64,000 nt of DNA from Agrypnia vestita (GCA_016648135.1 JADDOH010014785.1:1-64000), one strand, 5' to 3'; shown: positions 22,422-34,059, counted from the stretch's first letter. Notes: generated by a model from the sequence alone, not told the origin. Program-made: numbers and translations.

Positions 22422-22534
22422 GCACGTCACGCTGTTCACGGTGACGACAGCAGTAGGTGCCTGGGTACACCTGTACCCTGCACCTCCAGCGGCCCTGGTA
22501 GTCACACAGCAGGCATCGGGCGCAGGCAGCAGGC
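22422..22534 (-). CDS. Candidate cysteine-rich host exon
   Basis: On the minus strand, GTTTAG at 22540-22535 is a possible acceptor and GC|GTAAGA at 22422/22421 a good donor. Between them one frame reads PAACARCLLCDYQGRW, RCRVQVYPGTYCC, RHREQRDV. Six cysteines in 37 residues (CxxCxxC, then C, then CC) suggest a small disulphide-bonded or metal-binding module of a secreted or extracellular protein, but I cannot name the family. The block is GC-rich against an AT-rich background. A second frame is also open, so chance cannot be excluded. Confidence 0.25.
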
Positions 22535-22919
22535 CTAAACGATCCATCATCCGCGCGTGACAGTGGGATGGTCACATCAATCACCAAATATTTATTCGCC
22601 GTGGGATCAATTTGTTTGCCCAGTTTAAATATTGGTACAAGAAATATAGTATATATATTTGAATGGGACAAAAGGATCATCCGTAGAATTTTCGAATTAC
22701 GTAACGCGTGACCATAATCACTATTAAATGACACTGTTACGATGTCTTCTTACGTCAATGTGTTTTCTTTCGTTAATTTATTCTTTGTGGTTTGTGATGT
22801 ACGCAATTTAAAGCGAGAAAAAATATTAAACTGGCGGAAGAAATTCATTTTCGGCGCATTGTGTTACATTTCTTTTACCGTTGAGAAATAGTAATAACAT
22901 GTACGGTGTGTTAATGGAT

Positions 22920-23040
22920 TAGCCGGCTCGTGTGCCGCGCGCGGAATACAAATGTAGGTAATTATCAGGAGGGCTTCATTCGGGATTCACGGGCCCCGGC
23001 CGCTAATTGGCCCCGGCCAGGGATAATCAACCTCTCACTC
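22920..23040. other. GC-rich unique block
   Basis: Contains GGGCCCCGGCCGCTAATTGG and TAATTA/ATTA cores typical of homeodomain sites. No ORF of note. Candidate regulatory DNA by composition only. Confidence 0.25.
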
Positions 23041-23078
23041 ACTCACTTTGAATACAATTCATTATTTCTATTATTAGT

Positions 23079-23725
23079 ACAGTCATTTGATTCTAAGAAA
23101 AGACGTTACCTGGAAAGTTTTCCGGGAGTTTCGAAAATGAATAATTTCATAGATTTCGAGCTCTTTCTGTATTTCAACTTTGCCACCTCGTATCTTTGAA
23201 AAAAATAGCGCCTAAAAGCAGTTTTGGACAATATCTCTTTTCCGACTCATTTCACGATGAAAATACAAATTCATACAAAATGAAACTAGAGAAAATTTTC
23301 TACAATTTCTGTAATGACCTTTTTTCCGTAAAATCAATAGTTTTGGCGTACGAGCACCGCAAAGCGTAGATCAACACCCGTTTTGGCCAAAAAACTAATT
23401 TCCACACCACCTTGAGAAGTGGCACGTTTTTTTTATTGTGGTATCCCCAGTAGGCCTAATCCACAAGCAATTCACTATCCCAAAGCTTAGCGCATTCTCC
23501 TAAGCTTCGCTGTTCTTGATATTTTTCATTTTGTATAAAAAAAAATTATTGTGAAATGAGTGAGAACGGAGATATTGTCAATAAACTGCTTTTCCAATAT
23601 GGCGTCGCGAGCGGCAAAGATACGAGGTGGCAAAGTTGAAATTTGGGAAGAGCACATCGAAATCTATCAAATTACTTATTTTCAAAACTCCCGAAAACTT
23701 TCCAGGTAAAACTACCAAATGACTA
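23079..23725. mobile_element. Large foldback element, family F
   Basis: Arms of more than 100 bp: TACCTGGAAAGTTTTCCGGG, ATAGATTTCGAG and CAACTTTGCCACCTCGTATC at the left have complements near 23620-23712 at the right (GATACGAGGTGGCAAAGTTG, CCGAAAACTTTCCAGGTA). AGTCATTTG / CAAATGACT extends the pairing at the outer ends. No transposase ORF; the centre is unique. Confidence 0.75.
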
Positions 23726-23802
23726 CTTTATACAATGAATCCATTTTATCCCTTGTTTCAAACATCATGATTTATAGTTGGTCTAGAGAAGTGATTTGAG
23801 AG

Positions 23803-23915
23803 ATGTATCTGATTGTGTAGATGATTGGTAATTGATTATAACTCGATGGGCAACCAGCGGTAGCCAACAACAGTTACATCGTAGTTGCCAATAACCAATA
23901 AAATCAGATACAAAA
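23803..23915. repeat. Small hairpin repeat
   Basis: GTATCTGATTGTGTAGATGA ... ATTGGTAATTG at the left is answered by CCAATAACCAATAAAATCAG at the right. A related segment with GGGCAACTATCGG lies at 42165-42290. Confidence 0.45.
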
Positions 23916-24375
23916 CACAAATATTTTAAAATAATGGTTTGATAATTCACTAATCTAAATGTGAGTATAATTCATATGACCATCAACGATTTTTTTTTAA
24001 CTGGCGCCTTTTTAAAGTGTTAGCAGAGATATTTAAAATCTCGATGAAGGTTCTTCAGCCGAGATGTTCAATCTCCAGCAATTTGTCTTTTCATTAGGAC
24101 ATGCAAGATCGAATGGGGAGGAAAACGAATGAATAAATACAGAATAAAATTGAAGTTAAAAATTTATAAAGAATAATTCAAAAATGTTGTGTGCTTCAGT
24201 TGTTATATTAATTGATTGATCAGTATCATGGCTGGGCTAGGGACTGCGTCCTATCTCTTGATAAGCCGCGAACAGTCGGGAGTAGGTTTATGGCGTCCCG
24301 TAACAGTAAATAAACGGTAGTACAATGACGGTATTTATTGTACACAGTATGTATTAGATGTTAACTCAGTTAGAC

Positions 24376-24647
24376 CAGTGATGGCGAACCTATGTCAAAG
24401 AAAAAACCCCACCATGTTCTGGGTGACACGCCAGTCTTGACCGATACTTGAGTTACCGAAGAAACTCAATTGTGGCCGAGGCCTCGTACGCATCCAGTAA
24501 TATTTACGAACTCTGGTAAACACCGTACACAAGTATAAATACGTACCCCGCCTCGCCAACTCAGGGCCTCAAGAACATACCAGTAGAGTTAGGTTCGGTG
24601 TTTTCCGAATTATTGACATGCCGAGACCAAAAGATTCGCCATCGCTG
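24376..24647. mobile_element. hAT MITE
   Basis: Ends are CAGTGATGGCGAACCTATG and GATTCGCCATCGCTG; the latter's complement CAGCGATGGCGAATC matches the former, a classic hAT-type CAG...CTG pair. Flanking 8-mers AGTTAGAC and TCTTAGGG share only TTAG, so the target duplication has decayed. No ORF. Confidence 0.75.
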
Positions 24648-24699
24648 TCTTAGGGAATGATCAGCAAAAAAGCACCGCGCTATTGCGCCGCGGATATTT

Positions 24700-25235
24700 A
24701 AGCATTCCCGGACAGACAAATAGGTCTGGGCTGGGCAGCATTTGGTAAATTGAAACACTTGTTTGAAAATAAGGAAATCCCAGTATGCCTGAAAAGAAAA
24801 ATGTTCGATACATGTATCCTACCGATGTTGACATGTGGCCTAGAAACAGCAACACTAACAGAAAAAAGCATACACAAAGTGTACACAGCGGACCATGAAA
24901 AGGCAGATGCTCGGCGTGGGCCTTCGAGATAAAATCAGAAATTAAGAAATAAGACGCTGAACAAAAGTTACCGATATTATGGACCGTATTGCGAAACTAA
25001 AATGGCAGTGGGCTGGACATTGGCTCGACAGGAGGATACTAGATGGGCACCCAGAATCCTACAGTGGAGGCCCTGTACGAAAAATAGATGCGTCGGAAGA
25101 TCTCCCAAAAGGTGCTCCGATGACATAGTCCAGCAAGCAGAAATAACCTGGATGCGAAGGGGGAGAAAAAGAGATGAGTGGAGGAAAATGGAAGAACCTT
25201 AAATCCAGCAGTGGAGGGAAAAAGGCTGAGGAAGA
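24700..25235 (+). pseudogene. LINE reverse transcriptase, C-terminal part, frameshifted
   Basis: Reads GLGWAAFGKLKHLFENK, EIPVCLKRKMFDTCILPML, TCGLETATLTEKSIHK; after frame changes, MDRIAKLKWQWAGHLARQED, GRSPKRCSDDIVQQA and WMRRGRKRDEWRKMEE. The block order (thumb with the YGxETW-like site, KLKWxWAGHxAR, GRPxxRWxDDI, RxxWRxxxE) is that of the end of an RTE/endonuclease-RT ORF, a third subfamily in the window. At least two frameshifts; inactive. Confidence 0.8.
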
Positions 25236-25239
25236 AGAA

Positions 25240-26060
25240 GAAGGACAGACATCAAAGTGCGCTCATATACCCACAAACTTCTGTAGCAGAGCGCCTTTAT
25301 ATAAGATATCAAAATATATAAATCAATGCCTTAAATTGAAATCGCTTTCAGGATTTTATTGTGCGCCGCTATATAATATATAATGAATACTCGGCAATCT
25401 AAAACTGGTGGCGTGGTGCCTTCAGTAGAAGATGCAGTCTGATTCTTAGTGATTAGAAGTATAATTTTTGAAATGAAAAATGTCTACAATTTTTTATGGA
25501 CTTTGCACCATCATTCGTTGAGATGAACGATGATCTCCCGCCAATGGTCGATGTTCAGCCCTGATGATGGAGTTAATAGTTGAAGAGCGAGACAGTCGTG
25601 ACTTCGTGGAGAAGAGCAGGGCTGTTTAATCCCACCCTGTTCCTGCTGCGGGGCGGTATCGCTGTACAGGCCAGTTTATATGCAAAGCTCATCCCCCGGA
25701 ACACGGTTTACTTCGTAAAACAATTATTTTTATTCGCTCGTTAACTTTTCATTTCCTCCCTGCCGTGTTTATGAAACTGAGGGCATAATTTGTACAAAAT
25801 AATCACGATTTAGTCACGTGACAACTATTTCACTCGCAACGTTGAAATAACTTTTATCACGTTGTAAATTTTATTATAGTTTAAATAGTGTACAAACAGA
25901 TAATAAAATATGTACTTTAAAAAAATGTTACATGTCCATAGACGCAGTTTCATACCACCCCATATTTCTTCCTAAATAGTCTACAAAATATTAAATAGGT
26001 ACTCGTAATAATATTTTAAATTTACTAAATATGTCATAAGCTCAATTTTTGCCGTTCTGT
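25240..26060. other. Intergenic, nothing secure
   Basis: AGCCCTGATGATGGAG at 25557-25572 is a stub of the P4 arm. 25580-25720 is GC-richer single-copy sequence. Confidence 0.35.
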
Positions 26061-26065
26061 TTATA

Positions 26066-26511
26066 ACGTTCATATTTTTTACTCCCTTGATTTTAACTCG
26101 TGGCGTCTGATTGATTGATGGATTGACGCAAAAACTTTGGATCGATTTTAACCCTTTTCCCGTAATCCAATCGAGCTGAAACTGTGCAAGCAGATTCATG
26201 GCGACGATCAAAAAGATCTATCAAATTTTCGTTAAAAAAAATTAATAATTAAAGTATAATATTGGATTTTTCAAATTTTTAATGGTTTTTTCAAACAACT
26301 GAGTAAGTTGTATGCAAAGACTGCGATGCGTCTGGTAGGCATTAAACATGAATATAGTATAATTTTGGATTTTTGCAAATTTTTTACTACTCCCTTTCGT
26401 AGCGTCGCCCGACCGAAGCCAAACGCGTAGGTTAAGCGCCAAACCAATTTCCATTAGTAAATGAGAAAGGGAGAATAATAAAAACTTGGTTTTTACGGGT
26501 TAATTTTTTTA
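26066..26511 (-). repeat. Repeat family R-A, inverted copy
   Basis: On the minus strand: CCCGTAAAAACCAAGTTTTT, TCTCCCTTTCTCATTTACTA, GGTTTGGCGCTTAACC, later TCGTCGCCATGAATCTGCTT, and TTAAAATCAAGGGAGTAAAA at its end. Same order as 17356-17675. It directly follows the RT fragment 26520-26816 on the same strand and may be that LINE's 3' UTR. Confidence 0.6.
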
Positions 26512-26519
26512 ACAATTAG

Positions 26520-26816
26520 CACTCATCCCGTTTCACCACAGGGCTAGGCACGTTTGTCTCGTCCACTTTCATACATCATCTCTTGCGCGCTTTCATATTT
26601 TTAATGGATAAATTTAATAATTCATAGGTGTAACAATGATAATATTCTTTTAAAGCCGGCTTCATATTTTTAAATGCATCAAAACTGTTCACCTTGTAAC
26701 CAGAGAGTACCTTCAATAACCTTTTAACTATATCATAAGCCTTTTGCAGATCTACAAATACGCAGAAAACTTTTTGATTTTTCGCTAAAAATTTCTCCGT
26801 CAACTTCATTCCGTGT
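26520..26816 (-). pseudogene. LINE reverse transcriptase fragment (RT motif around FVDLQKAYD)
   Basis: Minus strand reads MKLTEKFLAKNQKVFCVF then VDLQKAYDIVKR, the RT catalytic motif A region with its aspartates, followed by LLKVLSGYKVNSF. After a large internal loss it continues into ARKR, CMKVDE, the C-terminal RRCMNVDEA block seen in the RTE copies. So an internally deleted and 5'-truncated RTE-like element. Confidence 0.7.
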
Positions 26817-26819
26817 ATA

Positions 26820-27720
26820 ATAATATTTGAGTTTCACAACTTTTTAACAATTAAAATTATTTTTAAAAATAATTTTTTAACCGATTTTTTCCTGTTGTTC
26901 ATTTCGTTTGCAGTCGTATTTGACGAACACTAATATACTACTGGACTACGTCACTGATATGTGACACAAACCAGTCGTCATTGACCGGCGCCCGGCAATT
27001 GGTAATCGATGCTCATTTAATCATTCAAATGTGAAGGTCGCACCAACGGCCCCATACAAAGCTTTATAAAGGTGGAAGATCGCGACTATAACATCATGTA
27101 AAAATATAACCAACTACGGGGAAGGTACTCTGTATATTTATATTTGTATGCATGTACATTTAAAAAAATCGTTAGCGTTAAGGTCGCGACTCGTGTTAAA
27201 ATCGTGTTACACAACTCCGACCATGTCTGGTTCGAGAAAATATTTATAAATTTAGTTAAATGCATAAAATAAAAATTGCATAAAAAGTCTTCGGATAATC
27301 GACGTCTGTCTTTTACGTGGCAGGCGTAACCGTTATACTTTTGATCTCAAAAAGATTTTGCGGGTGACCGGTGTCGCTCCTTACCTGTAAGTGTAAAAAT
27401 GTAACCCAGTATAAAAGTGTGAGTACATACATGTTACGAAGTCTTATTAAGTACTATTTCTAACACCTAATTCTAAAACACTCGGTGACAAATTTACTTT
27501 AGACTGAACACAATACATTAGTAGGTGAGTGTGAAATACACCGATTTCTATCTACTTTTAAAATAATATTACTATTTATTTTATACAGACTATAAAGGAG
27601 CTATTCCACAATTATTCACGGGTAGAGTAATTAAAAAAAATGTTTAAAACAAATAATTAAAATAAATTCTGGTTGAAATTTTGTTTGTAGAATTTATTTA
27701 AAGAATATTTGTTACTTATT
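26820..27720. other. Intergenic with one GC-richer block
   Basis: 26975-27090 is GC-richer, apparently unique, with AATTGGTAATCGATGCTCAT; candidate regulatory DNA by composition. The rest is AT-rich. Confidence 0.35.
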
Positions 27721-27724
27721 TTTA

Positions 27725-27835
27725 TACAAATTCACTATCGGTTTCGGCACGTATTATTTACAAGCGTTATTTAAACTATTGCAAATGATAAGGACGTTTC
27801 GAAACCGGAATCGTATTTGTTTAAAAATACACAAT
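27725..27835. repeat. Short foldback repeat
   Basis: TACAAATTCACTATCGGTTT on the left faces CGAAACCGGAATCGTATTTG on the right. It may be a decayed member of the CGAAAC-bearing elements but lacks a CTGANGA core. Confidence 0.4.
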
Positions 27836-27914
27836 CAATGTAGGTACACTAATAAAACCCTTCAAACAAAATGCCTAAAAATTGTAACATGGTTTATGCC
27901 CATTATTAATATTT

Positions 27915-28045
27915 TTTTTGTATAAAAGCAAATAAATTTTTTATATTCAATATAAGTTACTTTAATGATAGTCCAACGGTTTAGAAAAAAATAATTCAGA
28001 AATACTGAAAAAGTTGCAAACTTTGAAGTCGCTTGTCTGCATAAC
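27915..28045. mobile_element. Half copy of foldback family T (TA-flanked)
   Basis: AAGCAAATAAATTTTTTATA, TATAAGTTACTTTAATGATA and GAAAAAGTTGCAAACTTTG match the right arm of the element at 56903-57438. Left arm missing. Confidence 0.5.
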
Positions 28046-28049
28046 TTTA

Positions 28050-28945
28050 AGTGTATAAAAACATTGTTCCTTGAATTTTTTCGATTCAAATTTAGGCAGA
28101 AGTCTTCATGTAAAATATGATTACAAGTACAGTGGGTCAATTTGCCAAAAAAGGGTTGTATTCATCGAAACTGGAGAAGTTTTGATTGGGAGGAAATACA
28201 ATCTTCGAGAAGCATTTTACATATTGTGAAAAATATAAACGACGTACAAGACAGAAAGTAATAAGACGATAAATTTCATTATTCAAATTCATTAAAGTCA
28301 ATTGTGATGTTCTTAGCACTTCTCAGAGGAAAATTATATTTGGAGATGTGTGTTCATTACTGAAATATGACTGAAGTGAACATTCGGGTGAGCATTTTAT
28401 GACAAGGTCGCACCGCACGACAACGGTGCGAATGACTCAATTAAAGCACACAATTTCATCGTCGCTAAATGTTAAGACGCACCCAAAGCCCGGGTGGACG
28501 ACCCTTAAAATTACGAACCTTTGATACAAGCCTACCTGTATTTTGGGCGACACGAGGGTTATTGCTCCATAAATAATTTAGCCACAGCCTGACCGAAACT
28601 GTCCCGATTAGTGAGATACTGTACCCTGCCTAATCCCGGGGACAATATACGGGAGAACATCGGAGGTGATTCTTACCGAAATAAACTTTTGCCCACAAAG
28701 GAAGATGTTTTTCTGTGAGCGTTGTACACATCGGTTAGCGTAGATTTCATGTAGCGTTGATGTGCCATTAGCATTAGTATAATAGAATAGAAACGGTTAA
28801 ATGTATTGGAAACGTATATTACAGAGAATATGTTTAATGTCCGGCAATCTGACATTTTTCCGTTTTGTAATAAATAAAACGAAACAATATTTAAATAAAA
28901 CACAACTTGGTATACACCACCAGGTAAATATTTGTTTCTTCTTGG
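28050..28945. other. Intergenic with one GC-richer block
   Basis: 28400-28640 is GC-richer (GGTCGCACCGCACGACAACG; CCTAATCCCGGGGACAATAT), apparently unique. The remainder is AT-rich without credible coding. Confidence 0.35.
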
Positions 28946-28949
28946 GTAA

Positions 28950-29075
28950 ACACTTTATAACTTTGTGGTGACATATTCAATAATTAAATAAAATAAAAAC
29001 AACTTTGTAAACACCACTGAAATAATATTTCAGTGGTGTTTACAAAGTTGTTTTTATTTAATTTAATTATTAAAT
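28950..29075. mobile_element. Foldback element, family C, copy 2
   Basis: A near-perfect hairpin: AACTTTGTAAACACCACTGA pairs with TCAGTGGTGTTTACAAAGTT around AATAATAT, extended by A/T arms AATAATTAAATAAAAT. Sequence resembles the outer arm of the 14108 and 50770 copies (CTTTGTGGTGA...). Confidence 0.6.
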
Positions 29076-29394
29076 ATTTATTTATTCAATATGAATAAAA
29101 CACCTCTCCATGTTAGAGTAGTAACGGAACATGTGTAGAGATGTTTGTGAAAAAAGATGTGAAAAAAAAATTATAATTATATTGATTATTGATATTATGA
29201 GATTTTTATTGATTATTTTATAATTACATACAATACTTTGTTCCAATCAGTTAATTTATTATTTTTTTAGTTTGATTTTTTTATTATTAGTCTTTAGTGT
29301 AACCCTGTTTATGGAACTATTCTCCCTCGTGTAATATTTGTACGCTACGGGAACTCACATTGCACTAACCGATGTAAAAGATTTGATTATCATT

Positions 29395-29545
29395 TTTTAT
29401 TTAGATTAAATTAAGCGTTATTTCACTGACAAGTGGAAGTTCATGATTAAAATAATTTAATTCAATCACCACGTTTTAATCCACTGCATGAGCAATAATA
29501 TTTAAGCCTAAGCGCTTTCAATGGAGACACCCGTCATCCTCATAG
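29395..29545. mobile_element. Half copy of foldback family D
   Basis: TTAAATTAAGCGTTATTTCA, GTGGAAGTTCATGATTAA and GCCTAAGCGCTTTCAATGG match the arm at 59250-59360. One arm only. Confidence 0.55.
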
Positions 29546-29549
29546 GCAA

Positions 29550-30015
29550 AATTAGAACTAACAATAAAAATAAAATGGCCGAACAATACAATGTATGGGC
29601 ATTTTTAATTGTTATACAATATTTTCGTACCTGTCTTATGAATCTGGATTGTTTCCAAAAATTTGTTATTGCTCTTTAAAATATAAAATAAAAAAATCCA
29701 CGCTCTATAACGCTTGCTTGGGCTTCCGGGTTCCTCAAGAATTTCCACCGGATGTTTCCCGCCAATTGGGTGACAAAAATTAATAGGTATTTCTCCTGTG
29801 AGTCATTTCGGGTTTACCTACATATTCCTTGTCTTGCTTCAGGTTTTTAGTGCTCTACATGGCCTGTGCATCGAAGACCCTTAAATCTATGAATTTTGTG
29901 AGTTACGGCTCATCATACAGGTCTCACCAGAGGTTTTTTTTTCGAATACACGTATTATTGAGTAAATTTTTCCAGGTTTCTGAAGCGTAAGTAATCATAA
30001 GCGCAGACAGGAGGG
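29550..30015. other. Intergenic, nothing recognised
   Basis: Mixed composition, no ORF with family likeness. Confidence 0.35.
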
Positions 30016-30019
30016 CCTA

Positions 30020-30340
30020 GTCATGTTGGGGGTTAAAATTTTAAGAAATAAACTTGATGCCCCGAACCTGCTAGAGAATTATGCCCTGTTTGTACCAAAC
30101 AATTATTTGCGAAATCGAGGTCACGGGCTATTTCATGTCCCAAAATGCAGAACGGATGTAATGAGTAAGCACACCATAACGCGTAGTGTGCAACTCTTAA
30201 CTGAACTGAGCGATCATGTCGATGTATTTAATGATAGCATTGAATGCATCAAGCAGCGGATCGCCTCCATTTAGCTATTTTAGCTACTCCAAGATATACT
30301 TGCTTTGTAAATGGAGCGATCTGTAATGCAAAAAAAAAAA
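30020..30340 (+). pseudogene. LINE C-terminal tail
   Basis: Reads VKILRNKLDAPNLLENY, ALFVPNNYLRNRGHGLFHV, PKCRTDVMSKHTITRSVQLL, DHVDVFNDS, then a stop at 30272. It matches the tail at 18318-18524 block for block but is a different, longer subfamily. An A-run at 30331-30340 follows. No RT upstream. Confidence 0.75.
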
Positions 30341-30344
30341 TACC

Positions 30345-32115
30345 AGTCTCATCGCATTATTGTATCGCGTATTACTACGCTTCATGTCGAATTGTTTGGC
30401 ATCTAATGTAACGCAAATTTAATTTTAAATGTAGCGCACGCGTTTACCAGATTTCCGCAGAATGTCGGCCAGTAAAGATGTCGGTATGAAATTTCTGAGA
30501 CGCGAGCTGGACCCGCAGATCTGTATCGACATAATTAATAGCTCGCGGGACCCTCGGGAGTGGCGACAGTTGGTGGCTGGTTGGCGCGCGGGACAATTAT
30601 CAAACAGCCCACCGAAAGGGGGAGGGGAAAATAAAATAATAAACGAAATGAATGCAAATTTTCCGTCCAATTAAACCATCGAACGCCGCGACAAATAAAT
30701 GCCCCGGGTGAATAGGACATTAACAATGGGTTCGTAAAGCGGTGTCGGAGTTATTGTACGATCGATCGGCGATAATAACACTGGAGGAGGAAGCTGAGCG
30801 GAAGACCAGCTGTTTCGGGGAATGTCGGCGACGCGTGCTGGCGCTCGCTCCTCGCCGCTAACCACTCCCGGGGCGGGACAGGTGGCTCCCAACTGTCGAC
30901 CCTCGGCGACCTTAAGGTGGATGGAAACAGGCACCCAAGGTGATCCTAGAAGAGCGGTGCTGTATCACCTACCGCACCGGTCCGCGCAAAACGGCTGTTA
31001 TATCTATACTCTATACAAAAACAAGCAATTTATAGTAATAGGGCAAAACTATGATTTTTGCGCTGAAAAACACTGCCTGACTGTAAAGACTAGTTAAGGA
31101 TGATCATAAAATTGGGTGAAAAAAATAAATTATGTTACATTTTACTGCCTACTTCAGTTTCGAGAGTAAGAGAATCTCTCATAGACAGGTGAAGTATTAA
31201 ACTGACGATTCTTTCAAATACAGAAATTGTACATTGATTAAGAGGCTCTTATACTTTCAATATTGGCATTAGTTTAATTACTTCCCGCTAAAAATGGCGC
31301 TAGTTTCGCTCAAACATGTATTATTTAAGCACAAAAAACGATATCGAGAAATATACAATACTATAAAACGAAATAGAAATGTGCAAACTTTAACGCCTGA
31401 CCTTTTAACTGCGTAGTGCTACATACGTAACCCTTTCTACATGAACGTAAGTTTTGCAAGTTTGGCGAAATTTTTCTGTACAATAATTATTCGATCCTTA
31501 TATTAGAGATGTGACAAAGCCGACCGTAATGCAATGGATATTGTTTCTTTCTGAAATTTCACTCAAAATTTGCTTTTTTATGCTATTTTTCTGATTTTTA
31601 AGAAAAACATTTTTTTAAGATCTCCATTACATGTAACATTATGTTATTATTTTTTCTTTAGCGTTGAAAAATTGTACGACGTGTGTGAATTTTCACTATA
31701 TTTTTTATTGTTTTATAACATTTTGTCTAATATCAATGTTAAATAAATCAAATAAAAACCATTTAAAAAAATTATGCGTGTACTTATGTATGCGTGTTAG
31801 AAGTTATACTTAAAAAGTAGAATAAAGACAAAATAATAATAATAATAATATTTTCGTTGTCTGTCCGTAACTTACTGGAAAGACGACTTTAGATATTTAG
31901 AATGTGACAAGCAATCAGCGCTCAACTCATGTTGCGCGGTCACGCAAAAGTTGTTATTAATTACTATACAGTCGTACACCCATCAAAATATGGTTAAGTA
32001 TAAAGAGAATATAGAAATAAAAATATTCTGAATTCAAAACGTAAGACTTTCATGAAAGTAACTTATATCGAATATCTAAAATTAATTCGCAATAATAAAA
32101 GTCAAATAAAATGAT
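30345..32115. other. Intergenic with GC-rich block
   Basis: 30440-30960 is a 0.5 kb GC-rich block with both strands open by composition; no recognised protein. 31840-31960 carries TTGTCTGTCCGTAACTTACT, repeated at 32900-32990, so repeat-derived. The rest is AT-rich. Confidence 0.35.
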
Positions 32116-32121
32116 AATCAT

Positions 32122-32428
32122 CCGTATTCTGAACTAAGCAACATTGCTATTTCTGTATCTTGACAGTTATTGTATTACATTGTGATGCCGTTTTTTTGAC
32201 GTTTTATGTCTGACAGGTTTGAAATTAATGAATTCAATCAATTAGAAAGATCATTATTCGTAATTGTGAATACATTAACATTTGTTTACGTTTTAGGGCT
32301 TTCTGATTGATTCATTAATTATTTCAAACATGCCAAACTTAAAACATCGAAATTAGTGTCAATATATTGTTATACATACCTGTCAAGATTGGGATAAAGA
32401 TCTGACATCCCAATATTTTCAGAATAGC
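32122..32428. mobile_element. MITE family E, copy 2
   Basis: Begins ATCCGTATTCTGAACTAAGC and ends CCCAATATTTTCAGAATA; internal GACAGGTTTGAAATTAATGA and CAATCAATTAGAAAG are shared with 14737-14987. Ends more diverged than in copy 1. Confidence 0.6.
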
Positions 32429-32429
32429 A

Positions 32430-33290
32430 CAGATTAACTTTATAAAGTATTATATATTTATCAAATTTCTGAAGGGTGATAGTGCAAAATGATTAAACTT
32501 TTTTTTTGCTTGTATTGAAGCGAATTTATTTTTAATATTCTACATAAGTTACTTAAATAACAATCAAAAACGGAACATATAAACGTAAAACCTTATGATT
32601 AATAAACATAATAACAAAAGATATACATCATAAAATCTGATTTTGAAAACTGGAGAAAAACGATTATTTGAAAAGATCAACAACTGACCATAATAAACGA
32701 TTATAAAAAACATTCATGCATGTATGCGGTAGAAGTAATATTTAAAAACTAAATAAAGACAAATTATATATTAATGATGCTCAAAGTATTGAGTTGTATA
32801 AATCTACACTGATCATTGTCTATTACTGTATTGAATTCTATGAAAAGAATGAAAACTCTTACTTACAGAAATGTAACCTCAAATATCTAAATATAATAAT
32901 TTGGTTGTCTATCCGTAACTTGCTGGAATGACAACTTTATATAATTAGAGTGTGACACGCAATCAGTGCATGGCTCACGATTATTTAAAAAGTATAATAA
33001 AAAACGATTAACGGAACATATAAACGAAAACAAAACGATTCATTAAAACAGGGTATTTAAATAATACAACATATAAAGATGTTATAAAAGGAAAAAAGAA
33101 GGATTCATAAGATCCGATTATATGAACTGGGGTAAAACGATTCATAAAAAATATCGACAATTGACCACAATAAATAAAAATATATAACGACGGACGACAA
33201 AAATGGAGCATATAAACGGTTCCTTAATAGCCGGAGGATAAATTAATAATCGGGTTTTGCAAAATGATTTAATAAGTTTATATGTTCAAT
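32430..33290. repeat. AT-rich stretch with diverged direct repeats
   Basis: Phrases such as ACTGGAGAAAAACGATTATT with CAACAACTGACCATAATAAA (32640-32700) reappear as ACTGGGGTAAAACGATTCAT with CAATTGACCACAATAAAT (33125-33180), and GAACATATAAACG occurs at least three times. A diverged duplication of 0.4-0.5 kb spacing; origin unknown. Confidence 0.45.
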
Positions 33291-33303
33291 TTAGTCGCCC
33301 GAC

Positions 33304-33888
33304 CAGAGTTGCCAACAGCGCTTGGCCTAATATCGCCGTTTCCTATACATAAAGTAGCCCAAACGCCAAAATATCAATATGAATAAAATAAAATGTAATT
33401 TTTATCAATTTATTTATAACATATTTATAATGTATTGATAAATAGGCCTAAGCCTAATATAAAAAACCGTAATGTTCGTTAAAAGAAAGTAAAGTAAGTA
33501 GATAGGTAGCATTTTAAAAACACCGGAGACGTACATTTTGCTACCAGCGTGAAAACTTACCATGTGATTGCTTGGTTGAAAGTTGTTGCAACACACCTCT
33601 TACATTCATATAGGTACGAATTCTAAGAATAGCGATCAGCATGGGTAGTTGCAGGCGATTCCTTAATTTTGTTTTAATTGTCCCCATTACGCTTAAAATT
33701 CTTTCAATGACAGCATTACACAAAGGTAATTGTATTTTTTTTTCTTAATTATTTGCGATTCGGCTGATTTAAATAACTTGTCTCTGAAGTAGCCTAGTAG
33801 GCGACCAGTCGCCTTTTAGATTTTTTCGTCGCCGATTCTCGTTCTGAGTAGCCTAAATGGCGAAAAATCGCCTACGTTGGCAACTCTG
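33304..33888. mobile_element. hAT element with perfect 8-bp target duplication
   Basis: Ends are CAGAGTTGCCAACAGCG and CGTTGGCAACTCTG. Identical CGCCCGAC flanks at 33296-33303 and 33889-33896 form the target-site duplication. Subterminal GCGAAAAATCGCC-type motifs lie near the right end. The element keeps only the end of a transposase gene on the minus strand, so it is non-autonomous. Confidence 0.9.
33585..33723 (-). pseudogene. hAT transposase C-terminal (dimerisation) remnant
   Basis: The minus strand reads CNAVIERILSVMGTIKTKL, RNRLQLPMLIAILRIRTYM. The spacing ERxxSVM..KTKLRNRL, then ILRIR, is the C-terminal hAT dimerisation segment that normally follows the RNase H-like catalytic domain. 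The catalytic part is absent; the fragment lies within the hAT ends 33304-33888, consistent with an internal deletion derivative. Confidence 0.75.
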
Positions 33889-33945
33889 CGCCCGACAGCA
33901 AATACGAAAATCGTGTACTAGGACCTCTTAATTGAAAATATTTTT

Positions 33946-34057
33946 CAAAACAAACAAACTCAAAACAATATTATATCGTTTTACTGAAAATTTTTCAAAC
34001 AAAACATCAAAACAAACAAACTCAAAACAATATTATATCGTTTTACTGAAAATTTAT
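33946..34057 (+). repeat. Two-copy tandem duplication, period 62
   Basis: CAAAACAAACAAACTCAAAA followed by CAATATTATATCGTTTTACT is present twice, starting at 33946 and 34008, nearly identical. Confidence 0.8.
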
Positions 34058-34059
34058 CA

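Noticed and set aside
27725..27835. CGAAACCGGAATCG as another hammerhead-like site
   Set aside because: CTGANGA is absent (ATGATAA) and the outer strands do not pair.
29500..29545. GATGACGGGTGTCTCC...GAAAGCGC on the minus strand as a hammerhead-like site
   Set aside because: GCCTA/TAGGC would pair, but the CTGANGA core is interrupted by extra bases and helix III is AGCGCT; too far from the pattern.
30462..30674. 70-codon plus ORF after a CCGCAG that could be an acceptor
   Set aside because: No donor or domain, and three other frames are open in the same block.
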